Shown: piece by piece, positions 40,255 through 52,900 of the stretch | Layout of the letters: each line of letters begins with the position of its first letter | Position numbering within the stretch: position 1 is the stretch's first letter | Assembly (NCBI RefSeq): GCF_964204645.1 | Contig: NC_134029.1 | Span: 3,853,001-3,917,000 of the forward strand | DNA: 64,000 nt | Reading direction: 5' to 3' | Source: Tubulanus polymorphus | Lineage: Eukaryota > Nemertea > Palaeonemertea > Tubulaniformes > Tubulanidae | Program-made: the position numbers and the translations under genes | The notes under the pieces: generated by a model | Told to the model about the DNA's origin: nothing | Database searches by the model: none | Seen by the model: the letters and a program-made list of their open reading frames with translations, nothing else

Positions 40255-42291
40255 TTATGGATATACAACACTAGGTAAATTTCGTCGTTTTAACCATTGA
40301 TCGAAAAGCTGTTCGTATGTTACCAGCACTTCCCGCAGTACGAATCGAAACGCCTGCTGTACCGGCGATGTGCACATCTCTAGTATGGGCAACGACTGTG
40401 ATAACAAACATACAAATTCTTTCATATGAGGCATCGATTTCATGTCCTCGTGTGAGAACACGCTCAGCTGCGTCATCAGTCTATTGACTTCATCGTCATT
40501 CGGGAAGCGTTTCTTGCAGAAATTGGACAGTTTCGAAAACCATTCTTGAGCCTGGATTTTCACCACTTTCTCTTGTTGGACATCTTCGTAGTAGATTTTG
40601 TACGCTATGTCCTCTAGCATTTCTCGGTGGCGTTCGTATAGAAGGCCTGTAAAATGTTTAGCGCGTTTATTGTGGAATTCGAACCTGACGTACAAACTCC
40701 CTACATTCTGGTTTGGAAACTGAAAAGGAGTCCGGCCGGAAATCAACACAGATGCTCCTTGTGACTAAATGGGACAAAATCCAAGGTTCGTTATACACTG
40801 TACGTATTGTAATAGATGTGTCATAATATACTTACCTATTTGCCATCCAGTTGAAAAGGCGGCATATTTTCGATAAAAGGTCAACAGCTTCCGCGCCTCG
40901 AGTTTATTGACTTTTTCTGTGACTAGTTTATTTTGTTCATATTTCACCATGAGTAAATTCTGTTTAATATCATCCAAGGCTTCGTCCGGTGAACGGTCAT
41001 CTTCGTTCTGCGATGGTGAAGCGGCGCTTGTTTGCCTGTGCGCACTCAGCGTTTTGATCTGGTACGGCAATGTTTGCCATAACGGCTGAAATTCGGCGGC
41101 CGGATGCTGTTGAAGAGCTCGCCTCTGTTCATACGTCATGAAAGCCATCGCTTGGAAGAGTTTCTTCGCTTTCGCGCCGAACATCGATTGTGCACGTGTT
41201 TTCCGAGGCGGCGCTGTCGAACCGATTGCCATCAAGTCTTCCCAAGTCTCCACGATATTCGTGTTTTCTGGTGTGTCGAATTCGAGTTTTTTCGTCCGAG
41301 ATTTTGATGAACTGCGATTTCTGCGCCTCGATGTCTGGCAGGCCATCGATGATTCGATGATTCTACTCCTGCGACTGTGCCCCCCTCCTTGCTGACCCTG
41401 CAAGGCTAGCGTATCTCGTTCCTTACGTTGAAATCTCAGCGCCATTACAGCTTCTAAGCTTAGGGGTTTCTTTGTGCGTAGATCCTTTAAGCGCATGTTA
41501 TGTAACGAGACTAACAAAATGTGAATCGCTTCTAATTTCTGACGGAAAAATTGTAACTGTCGCTCCCTCTTTTGCGTGCCGGCTAGTGATGAATCCTCCC
41601 AGAGGTTGTCATCTTCTTCGTGCTGACTTCCGACTATATGCCTTTCAGTAACATTAGCTTTTGATAATTGGCGCATAATCGGGCCTTTATGCTTGAGTTT
41701 CTCCACGTCAAGCTGACTCTGTTTCTCGCATTCGTCGACAAATTCCTGATAAGGCCAGCCTCCACGTACGGCCACGACGCGCTGGGAAACTCTATGCACC
41801 TGTTTAAGGATCGGCTGCAGACCGCCTTCGTTAACGCGTGTCGTATGTTTCAATTCGGGTAAAGTTAGATTCCGACCGCTTTCGGTTTTGATGATCTCCT
41901 TTTTCGTGTCTTTATCGCTTTTCTGTATTTTACTGTCGATCTTACCGCGTAATATCAAATTTCCCGTGTCTCCGGCGTTCCAACCTGGTCGTAACGTGTT
42001 CAACGCCAGTTCTTTAGCGTCAGTGACAACGTCTCCAATCGGTTTATAAGATTCTGTTGACTGACTGAAAAATCCACGGGAAAGATTTCTCTGCCTGCGA
42101 TAGACGCTGTCCATCTGTCTATCACCTACATCGTGGGATAGGTATGTCTCCTGATTCCGAGCGCGAACATTCGTTGCTTTGTACGACGGAGCTGGAGGTA
42201 TCCGATGAAAGCGAAGATATTTCACCGTCTCTTGCTCCAGGGTTTGCGGTTCCCCGTTTTTGTGGAATAGCTTTGCTAAATACAACGCCAT
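40255..42291 (-). CDS. Uncharacterised basic coiled-coil-containing protein, two coding exons
   Basis: Exons 42291-40836 and 40757-40255, joined in phase 1 (TGG CAA ATA G|GTAAGT to CACAAG|GA), give 652 residues ending at TAA 40257-40255. The start is the first in-frame ATG (MALYLAKLFHKNGEPQ); the frame is open 44 codons further upstream but without an ATG. I do not recognise the family. The N-terminal half is rich in Lys, Arg and Gln. A region near residues 280-330 (LQFFRQKLEAIHILLVSLHN) looks like amphipathic helix. A Ser/Arg stretch follows (SRRRNRSSSKSRTKK), then a predicted coiled coil near residues 450-485 and a compact, conserved-looking C-terminal domain with many aromatic and Leu residues. 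There is no signal peptide or membrane segment. Codon use and splice sites match its neighbours, so it is a real gene. A cytoplasmic or ciliary role is only a guess. Confidence 0.82.
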
Positions 42292-42459
42292 TTTGGTTCG
42301 TTGATCGAGTAATGATGAAACTAGGGAACGGCTCTCATAGCAACGGTGGCCTTCCTTGCGCGCCCTTCTTGGCAACAGAGAATAGGCATACGTTACTAGG
42401 GTTTGGAAAAATCCAAGAATCACATAATTACATCAAATGATTAAATGTACATTGTCAAT

Positions 42460-42465
42460 TTTATT
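42460..42465 (-). terminator. Poly(A) signal of the beta-1 cyclase gene
   Basis: AATAAA on the minus strand, 127 bases after the beta stop codon. It lies only about 170 bases upstream of the next gene's start codon. Confidence 0.6.
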
Positions 42466-42591
42466 CATATTTAGTGATTCGCATATTACTATACATTATA
42501 TCTATACACAGTCGGGTATTTTCCTTTCAGACATAAATTGCAATTCAACAAAGCCTTTCCCGTCTCTGTTTCGTGTTCTCAACATTAGTTC

Positions 42592-45500
42592 CTATATACT
42601 ACAGAGCCTGGAAGGTCTGCTTTCCATCGATGAACTGTTTTTCCGCAACAGCCAAACTTTCATCGGAGTTTTCTTGCCTTTCATAGAGACCTCGCCTCTG
42701 AATTCGAATTTGAACGATGCGTCGTAGTTGTTGGTCTGTTGCAGAGCGCTGAAAATAGGGATATAGTTCTTAAGTCATATATTTAATCGTCTTGAATACG
42801 AGACAGTCTTTCAAGTAAGTAAGTATTGCCCTCATGAAGTGCATTTATTACCTGTAGGCAAATTCTGAAATGTTGATGGCTCCTTTGTGTCCGGTCGTTT
42901 CTGTGCGACTAGTTAAATTCACCGTGTTTCCGAAAAGACAATAGCGAGGCATACGTTTTCCGATGACACCAGTTACAACCTCTCCCGAATGGATACCAAT
43001 CGTAATCTGAAACAACAAGAATTATGCAAACCTAACGCTTCAGCAGTCTCCACATATACCAACTTCTCTAATACTTTCTCGTAAATCTTATTAGAATGCG
43101 AAGATAATACACTAGTTTAGCACCCATGATATTGCGAACTCTCCCTTTACTAACCGTAATTCGTTGCCCTTCATCGTCTGTTATTGTGTTAGAAATATCC
43201 ATAAGGTCGAGTGATAGACGCGCAATACAACGGGCGTGGTCCTCACAAGGTTCAGGTAAGCCGCTCACAACCATATACTTATCACCAACCGTCTCAACCT
43301 GTTAACAATGATAGCGCAGATACAAATATATTAACCTAAAATTTAATGGATGCAGATTGTGAGAAAGTAATTTAGACGTAATCCAAGAATGTCAATATAC
43401 AGTACCTTATTTACAACACCAACACCAACGAAAACTAAAAACATTTATAAAGTTTCATAATGTTTTTACAGACACTTTGCTACCTTGCATTTATATCCCA
43501 TAGAGAGTACGTTACATGCAAGTCACTTGAATTATTGATACCTTGTAGACGTTTGGATTTTCTTTTGGATTCAGTTTCTCGTCGAATTTCGTGTAAATAT
43601 CGTTCAGCAGACGAACGATTCTCATGGCGCCATTAGGGTCGGAATTCTTCGTGCAGAATTCGCTAAAGCCGACGATACCGCTGAACATGATGGTGACGTT
43701 CTCGAACTTGTTTGGTGCGACCGGTCGTTGATGGCGCAACTCATTGGCGACAGAGGGTGGAAGTATCGAATACATCAAACTTAAGAAGAACATCAAAAAT
43801 TTGTAAATAGAGTATAAGTCTAGTTGATGGACACTATTATTTCACAAAATCTAATCCTTAATCTTTTTAGGCTTATTACAAGTTGGTTTCGGTACGAAAA
43901 GTCGTAAACTTCAATATGGACTTGGTGAATAATGGTTACCATCGAAGTTCCATGTATACACTTACTTGTCGGTTTTCCCCTTTTCATTTTCAAGCTCTTT
44001 ATGAGTTTGTTGTAGCTGATCTGTGAGGATCTCTAATTTTTGTGTCAGTTTGTATTCGGCTTCGAATTGTTCTGATAGCAGGACGAGTTCGCGTGTAGCG
44101 TCGTGTATCGGGATATCGCTGAGATAGAGACCTCGCCTTCTCAGGTCATCCAGAGTGACCACACTCGGAGAACAGAGGAACAGCATACAGTCGCTTTCTG
44201 GAAGGTAGATCATTTGACCTTTCAGTCGCATTTTGGCGTCCTCGGTGCTCGTAGTTACGTCTGGGTCGCTTGAAGTGATGCCATCTTTCGTCCGCAGTAC
44301 GAAAACGGTGTTGATATGCGAGAGGATGGTTTTGAATGTAAGATCCATCACTGGTCTAACCATATCAAACAATTCATTCACTGTGAATCCGTCATTTACT
44401 CGCGGCACGATCCGAGAAATAGCCGTGCCTGCCTGTTGAATAATCATATCCTCGTCAAACATAATGTGAAACGGGAAACATCGGGCGAACGTGGCCGGGC
44501 TTATCTTCGGTTCCTTCGAGAGCGTGTCCTCAAAAGCGTCTAGATCATTTTTCATACCTGAGCCATCGTCACCCTCTTCCAGAATCAAGAACTGAACGTG
44601 GTCACAGTCGTCTCCTTTCTGTTTCAAAATCTCGCATTTCACATTTTTTCCGTGCAACTTTTTCGTTATTGCCTTCACCAGTCCAACAACAATCGGTTCC
44701 AGTCCGGCGCGTTCTGAATAGTAATGTAATATCGTAGCTCCATCTTCTTCGCGTTCCGTGCACCGAAATGACGGCGCCCTCATTCCCGGGTAGATAGTTT
44801 GTAGGTGGTCGTGCAGGGCGTCTAGATTCTGCAAGAAATCCCGAGTGGTCGCGCCGAGTACTTTCAGCACCTTGTCATAGCCGGATTCTTGGCAGAAGTC
44901 GAAGAATTTCACACCGAATAACTCCAATATGTCGTTTGCGGGAATATCTAAATAAAAGGCATGAAAATCAACCCGTAATTTTCCCTATCCACTCCGGTAC
45001 CCCCCCCCCCCCCCCCTCACCCCTGATTGTAAGTTGTCTACATACTGAGAACCTTCGACGCTGCCGACACAAGATCGTACGACAAAGCGTCATCGTAGAC
45101 GAGACGTACTATGAAGTTACCGTCCATCGTTAGACCAGCTTGTTGTCTGTTCATGAAAAAAAAACAGCACCGGAGTTACCGGTACCCTATTAATACATAA
45201 ACTGTTCAAATTGATTCTAGATATGTTATCAACTATTCTATTTGAATTAGCTAGTCATTGTTGCCTTAATGTGTTTATATGAATACGGACACAGTCTTAC
45301 TTTATTTCCTCCCAGGTCTCGACGCCGAACTTGCGAATTACGAGAAGCTCCAAAGCGTGATTCACAAAACCGTACTGAAACGACATCGATTTATAAATTT
45401 GTCGAGGAAACCTTTCTAATAAACAGCTGATAAAAGTCGTAGACTGTAGAAAAAGTCTATCTTACGGACGCAAAGGCTTCAATTTAACCCACCCCACAAC

Positions 45501-45719
45501 GTGCTCTGTCACCTACGAGTAAGTTTTATTCAGTCAACCGCACTTTGAGAATATGAATTAAACAGGTTCTCCGTGCTGCTTAACTTTCGCTGAGAAGAAT
45601 GTACCAAACCATGTTATATACATTATAATAATATAATGGATACTATCAGCATCATTCTCTGAGCGCTTCACGTGAAACACCACTTTCTTCCAACGAGACA
45701 AAAAAAAGAAACTTACCAT
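42592..45719 (-). CDS. GUCY1B1: Soluble guanylate cyclase beta-1 subunit, complete, 8 coding exons
   Basis: Exons 45719-45717, 45374-45301, 45146-45046, 44947-43966, 43788-43542, 43298-43155, 43006-42852 and 42748-42592 give 620 residues, against 619 in human. The product is the haem subunit of the cytosolic NO receptor that makes cGMP from GTP. The H-NOX domain (1-185) has proximal His105 in LDALHDHL and the haem-propionate motif Y135-x-S137-x-R139. Next come the H-NOXA/PAS region, a coiled coil ([20 protein letters not shown]) and the cyclase domain from about 390. Catalytic-domain residues are of the beta type: FSGIVGF (Gly for the metal Asp), E471 in VETVGDK, C540 and N547...R551 in [13 protein letters not shown]. 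The first coding exon is just the ATG, which abuts GTAAGT. The C-terminus ends CSI, not a CaaX box. Confidence 0.97.
45000..45016. repeat. Poly-C run in a beta-1 intron
   Basis: Seventeen consecutive C residues in intron 44948-45045, close to the acceptor of exon 44947-43966 (minus strand poly-G). It is likely length-variable. Confidence 0.8.
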
Positions 45720-46432
45720 GATTTATGACACGAAATTACTCTTATTGGCAAAGAATATTCGGCGTCACTTCCAACGCACTTAATTAAATCCTCCTCTTGT
45801 AGTGATGACAACCTTTACTGTTCAGCATCTTCCGATGAAATGGGTGTTTCCTATCTCCTCTTGTAGGCGTCGCTACTGGTATGTTTGGATTGACGGCTTG
45901 TTTGATTTGTTGATATATCTCCGTGATTTGATAAATCCTGAAATCTGGCTTGCGTGAAATTGCTTATAGTCGGAAACTTTCTTAGGGCTCCAAATTAACT
46001 TTGAGTAGCCGTCGATCTCTACATGCGAAGTGACAAGATTTCTTAGAAATATGAAGAGCTCGTAGACGTTTTAACGTATTTGCCAAGAGGAATGGTTGGA
46101 AATCGTTCGAATTTCACACCTTGGTTGTGTAATGATAATGATGCAAAGACTAGTTTATAGTGTTGGGTATAGCCTTAAGTCTTAACGCGAGTAACAATTA
46201 ATGAGTAACCATTTAGCATTAAGGTTGCAGTAAAAAAAAAGTATTGTACATTGTACAGCTGTTGTTAAGAGATTGGCGGAGGCATATGTACCCGGTACTC
46301 GGATTGCTTGTGTCAGTTTCGGCAGCTTAATGGCAATCGGACAACGGCTAGCTTTTGTGTCTCGCTTGTTATTTTTGGACGTAAAATATCAGCACCAGCT
46401 CTCAAAAGATGCGAGAAAATTCGTACGATCGC
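45720..46432. other. Promoter-side interval between alpha 3' end and beta-1 start
   Basis: About 710 bases separate the likely alpha poly(A) signals from the beta ATG. The stretch must contain the beta 5' untranslated region and core promoter. No TATA box or coding segment can be assigned with confidence. Confidence 0.5.
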
Positions 46433-46449
46433 TTTATTTCATTTTTATT
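46433..46449 (-). terminator. Candidate poly(A) signals of the alpha cyclase gene
   Basis: Two AATAAA hexamers on the minus strand (46449-46444 and 46438-46433), about 545 bases after the alpha stop codon. The AT-rich 3' untranslated region between has no coding character. Confidence 0.5.
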
Positions 46450-46992
46450 ATAAAATACAAATATCATAGAGATTTTTCTCGATAATACAAATAAAAACAG
46501 GGCGCATCATCTTATCCCTATACATCTCTATAACGCCCAAAATCAATCTTCAAATCCACAATGCAGCTTAAGAATTCAAATACGTTTTATCATATTATGA
46601 GATCTTCGAATAATCCTGAAATATCAAAATGAAACGTTCTGAAGACCAGTTATTCAATTATAACAACAAACCCAGTCATACACCAGAGTGCAACCACGAA
46701 ATAATATTCTTTCATTGATAAAAAGTGCTTCTTTGTTTTTCTACGTGAGATAAATATTTATGATTAGACTCGTTATTTATGAGAAACTACAAAAATGTCA
46801 ATATCATATATTAATTATTAATCTAGAAATAAGATGCAATTTTCCCAAAATCAACCTGTTATGATGCGATCGATGTGATACAAATGCCGCGTTCATTCGA
46901 TCATACAACAAAATCGCTATAAATTTCCGACGACGCTGTTATTTTTGTTAGATATTGTTTTTACGCATACTCATATTATTCACGGACATACA

Positions 46993-49900
46993 TCATGAAT
47001 CTTCTAGATTTATCTGCTTTAAACTCTCTAATATATGATCAATATTGTCAGCACCGGCAGCATCGGACTGTTCCTCTCGAGCGTATCGGTTTAAAAAATA
47101 CGGAACGCCCGCCACGTCATCCGGGAATCCGACCGGCAAATCGTCACGTGACCGCATTGTAAAATCGAAACCGCTGCTGTTAGCAAGGAGCAAACTGAAA
47201 AGAAATTTAGAAATCGTTAGCAGCTAGTATCCGAGTACAAATAATTATCGCAGATATTAGGTCTATACGTGGCGAAAATGCATAATTTCTAAGGCGTCAG
47301 AATAGTAACTACTGTGTCTTCTGTAAATACTCAATTAACCCAGTTGACCACGATATCGAAGCCTATATACGCCAAACACTACAGAGACAATGAAACTAGT
47401 CCGATGAAATTCAATAAACCGATTTTAATTACATTCAAGGATTAAGCAAGCCGCCAACTGAAACTCGCCAACAGATCAGCCGAATAATCGAATTTATAAC
47501 TGACGCGATGACATCATCGTTCAGATCACAGACGAACTGATTGCGGATTCTCTTCACTTGAATATCCGCAATCATAACTAGGAATACGCGGTATATGTAT
47601 CTAGTATATACATTAACTATGATGGTTCTTCTTGTCCGTGACTAATTAACTGATCTCGAGTCTGTGTGATATACACGCCTCAAGTACCGCTAGAGTATTA
47701 CTAGATATATGATCCGCCACTTTAAAAACTAATGGCCTCTCATCATAAAAACCACAAGCGACACTGCGCAGGCGCCAAATAGAAAAAGCAGACACTTCCA
47801 AAGACTCATTATTGCACATCAAAAGTCAGTCATATTTACTGTCAGCGTAGCTTTACGAGATTGGATGAATCTGACTTAAGGCATTCGGACTTCGGAGGGG
47901 CAAATGAAAGAAATATACAAATAAGAAAAACAGATGAAACGCGCCATGCAAGTGACAACTGCGAGTGAAATGTGTTCTTGACATATGCTTTTCACTGTAA
48001 TGAGTTTAATTTTTATACACGTACCTATGTGTAGTCGGGCTGATGTTTATTCGACCGGATACACTTCCGGATTCGAACTTGTTCGCCAACGTCACGTGAT
48101 TTCCGAAAAGGCAATAACGAGGCATTTTAGTACCGACCACTCCGGCTAGTACGGGGCCCGAATGCAGGCCTATTCTCATCTGAAATATTGTAAAAAACAA
48201 ACATTAGTCAAATTAATTCCTATATCAAACAAACCAGAACAATCTATACGAACACTCCAATACTCGATCAATGTAGAGAATGATGATCGAAATCGTTTAA
48301 TGACCATTATTTGTCTAACAAGAGGAAGTAACAGATAGCAACCGCGACGAATCACTAATAGCTCACATAAAATACTAATAACAACAGCATTTTTATTGCG
48401 AGGTCACAGGTTCATATGTTGCTTTGTGTTATATCGTTATACCTTTATTATAGTGCCATCGTGACAAGTTGATGAATTTGCCGCAGACATCATTTTTAAT
48501 GCCATCCAAGCGGCTCTTACAGCGTGGTACCTGCTCGGGCGATGTAGACCACCGGCGCAGCAATAAGCATCTCCTATTGTTTCTATCTATATATAAACCA
48601 TTAACGTATAATCAATTAGACTTTCAAATCGAAACCACCATAACGAAAGCGGTTCGGCATAAAAATGAGTATTTAAATAAGTCACCGAAGGTAATTCAAC
48701 ATTCGATCTTACATCAGAGATCATCAACGCCAGTTTCATATTCGTCATGTTGAATTTTATTTCTATTCGTCGTATCAGACTACTAATTAAATGTAAGAAT
48801 AAGCGGCGAGGACCGCACTCGCTTTACCTTATAAATATCGAGTAACTCGCAGAAATTGTCGAACTTCGTGTAGAGGTTCTGCAACATGTCTATGACTTGT
48901 AAAGGCGTGGCCACGGAACAAATTGCCGTGAACCCGACAATGTCGCTAAACAACATCGTTACATCTTCAATAATCATGGGTTTTACGGTTTGGCCTACAA
49001 TTCACAATAAACACATTCATTAACGCAACGTGTGAAGTCATAGTAAAGATTATTATCCCGAACAGACAATGATCGGTTTCAGTTTCCCGTATCAGAACCG
49101 TAAATCGTGACAAAATGTTCAACGAAGGATCTCCACCCTGTTCCATACGAATCCAATGCAATCATCACCGTACTGACATTCTTAAATTTGTTTCTCCCTA
49201 TTCTTGATATTTGATACAGTAATTCTTGGCGTGTTAGACAGACAGTAAGACAAGCCGTGATGTTGTTCTATACAGTGTCTGTGTATCGTGTATCCTTTCG
49301 ATTCTCTATACTTTTATACTATTTTTGAAGCGCGAAACTGAAGGAAAACATGCTTCGAAACCAAAATTATTGATAGCTAAATGTCATTGTTTACCTAACC
49401 AAAGACGTCTAGCGACATCTGCCGGGAAGATCAACTGAAGAAGTTCGACGTTTTTTTGTTTTTCCGCTTCGACTAATATGTTTGCCTCTTCGATACTCTG
49501 TTTGAGATGAACCATCCGTTTCTTTAAACCCTCCTAAATAATTACATGTACGCTCTATAAAACAGGCTCACGTTGCAGCATAAGATTATATGTATAAAAG
49601 TCAGAAAAGAAAATAGAAAATTTGTATTCAAAAGGACGGGCGGCTCTAGCACAAATTCACGATTAAACGACTCGGTAGAGGTAAGTTTTATGAATTTCGA
49701 TACCGAAACTGAAGGGTTAATATCATAAAACTACGGTTGTTGATAGCTGAGCCTAATAAACCTAATCACTTAATGTGGCTGGAAATAGAAAGCGAGATGT
49801 GCAGGAAGTTCACGTCCCGCGGTGATTGAGACACGCGGACTTAATTGAATAGCTCGAGCTCTGATAGGAAATTTATTAAAAGACCCCTAGAAGTGTTCTT

Positions 49901-52900
49901 TCAAAAGTATCCGGTTTATTGCACTTTTCAAATTCAGGATTAGAACGAGCGCATAATATTAAACTTCATCGACGGTAACCACATCGAATGAGACAAAATG
50001 CGCAGTTAATTGAGCCAATACCCGAATAACGGATTAAATTTTATAGAGTGGAATCATATTGACATGTAAATGTAAACGTCTGAACCCCGGTTGGTAATAG
50101 GCTTTTATACTCGTAACCACTACTGCATCATCAAACATGAATTTGCGCTTCGCTGATGCAATTCTTGACTCTGCAATGAATTGATGACTGTGTAAATATA
50201 ACACTGATGCTGAAACTACCACAACGTGTATCACCTTGTTTTCCTTTTACTTTTTAATGCGCCAGGAGCATGCCCAAGTTACAATCGAAACAAACTCGGT
50301 GACATTATATGCGTGTACGGAAAGATCTTCACCCATATCCAAATGTCCACCATACAAAAAAGTGCCGCATTTTATCACTCATTATCATTGACCTAGAATA
50401 TGATTATGGTAAAATAAACCTACCTGTGCTTTGGTGTGCTCGCCGACAAGGATGACGTCACGGGTTGCGTCATGTATAGGGATATCTGATATGTAAATTC
50501 CTTTACCAATCAGTTCGTCCATTTTCACGACGGATGGAGACCCTAGGAATAAAACTGACTCCGATTCCGCCACATACACCATTTGACCCTTCAATTCTAA
50601 TGTAAACTGAAAAGAAATATCTGTATTTATTGAGGCAAAAATGGCGGAAATACTTGAGATCTGGTTTTGAAATGATTATCATTTCTGGTGGTTACCTTGC
50701 TATCTCTCGTTTGGCTCTTCAACTTTAAAACAAAAGTCGAATTTATTCGCTGTAAAATCGACGTTATTTTCATTTTCACATTCGGTCGTACGATGTCGAA
50801 ATACTCGTCTAGAGCCAGACCGCGAGTATTGATCTCTGGGGCGATGCTCTTCATCAGAGCCGTACCCAATTGAGTAATCTGCAATTCTTTATCGAACATC
50901 AAATGAAAAGGGAACGACCGACAAAAACTGACGACGCCGATTTTAGAGTCCACGGCGTCCGTCGACAGACGCTTTGTGATGGATAGATTACGACTGGTGA
51001 CCGATCGACTGAGAATGTTTATCAGAAGTTCGTACAAATTATCGTCGTTTCGGTCGTTCTCTTGCAGTTTGACGTTGACCTTCGCCTGAAACATATCTCT
51101 GGCAGCCGATTCCAGAATACCCGCTAACAAATATTGCGATTTATTTCGCTTCGAGTAGAAATACAACAAGAGTTCTCCGTTTTCACGAGTGCTACAGCGA
51201 AATGACGGCATTCTGACACCGGTAAAACTTGGATTCTCCTTCAGGTGATCGTCCAGTCCGTCTAGATTACACAGGAAGTCATAAAGCGTACTTCCCAGAC
51301 ACTTTAACTCTCGTTCATACCGTTCGAAGCACATACCGAAGATGATGCATCCAAGGTCTTTGTAAAGCTTTTGATGGGGTAAACCTATAAAAATCATTAA
51401 CGTTGAATGTGCAAATAACTCACATTCCAAAGGTAAAATGAAAAGAGGATTTCTGAATGAGTAAAAGCAACAAATACAAAAAGAGAATCATCGCGAAAAT
51501 TTGCTCAATTTATGGAAACTCAAGCATCGATGTAAGATTTTGCAGAATATATTCATTCCTCACTTTGTATCTTATGTATCAATACTCACCCACAAGACTG
51601 CCCACTTTGTCAACTATTTGACTGAGTTCCAATTCGTCATACGGACTGTACTCTGAGCATGATTCATTTTCGATGTAAACATAATCATCGCCCTTTACGT
51701 CCTTCCTGAAAACGAACGCCACGGTGTTTTATGGCGTATTCTCGCTTCTCATTAGGGGGGTATTCTTAACACGACACCGGAAGAACAATGAATCTATACT
51801 TACATGATCTTGTCCCACGCGACGGAACCATAACCATTCAATAGTCTTCTGATTGCGGCATTCATTAATTGTGTCTGAATCGTTAGATAGTGATGATTTA
51901 AGAATTAGAAAGCAGAACATTTCGATAATAGATGAATAAGGATTTTGATGCAACAATTCTCGAACTTTCCACTTTAACAACAGTCGGGTTTTGGTGTTTC
52001 ATTCGTTCGATTATCAATGCTAGTCCATCTCTCTTTAATAAGTTCAGACACGGAGCTTGCTCATTAATATTACATAATCAATTTATCAATCTTACTGTTG
52101 TTAGTGGTAATTGTAATAAGACAGAGACCTCAAATACACGTCCCTTAAGTATGAATTCGCCTGTATACGGATTTGGAAAACGCATTTTAATTTCCGTTTC
52201 TTGCCTCGACGAGGCTCAATCAACACGAGTGGCCGCCCCAATTAATTTCAGCGGGGTGAAAATGAAGAACGCTTTCGGGGCTTGGTAAGCTACAATTTAG
52301 ATTACCAAGTAAAGTTAAATGCCTTGAGAGATTGAATTATTGAAATCTAATTTTAGCAACAACCTATTGCACTGACTATTGGGATTATATTCGTCTTACC
52401 AAAGACGCTAATTTTCTGAGTCCGTTTTTTGTGAAATGTTTCTCCTAGTTGTTGCCGAGGGAATGTGTCGCCGTTCTGACGATAATTTTACGGGGTTCGA
52501 GCACAACATCATCATACGCAACAACTGACGAACCCAACAAGCCGTTAATATTGTGGCTTTGGTCTATGCTTTCATATCGTTAATCAATACAAACTAAGAC
52601 ACTTAAAGTGGAAACTGATTGATCTATTCTAGAATATTTCAGCATCTTTCTCAGTCCCAATGTTTCCCAGATTATTTATACTGGTGACTGTCAGCTGACA
52701 CAGTGGCTAATTGCTGACCAAGTATTTGCCCTTAAACGGAAAGCGCGCTGAAAGGTGTTATCCAATCAATACGAATGGATATTTCAGATTTCAAATCTAT
52801 CAACAGCGTTTATCAAATATTGACACTATTACTATCCGTAATCAACTGTGAAACTGTTTATTCACGTGACAGCTCCTAAAGTTCGATGAATGAATGAATG

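Noticed and set aside
42144-42440. Plus-strand open frame antisense to the uncharacterised gene
   Set aside because: The minus-strand gene has consistent exon phases and protein-like composition. This frame is its complement.
50696-51384. Loss of the haem His as a mutation disabling NO sensing
   Set aside because: The rest of this protein is clearly an alpha subunit, which does not bind haem in any studied animal. The beta partner keeps His105.
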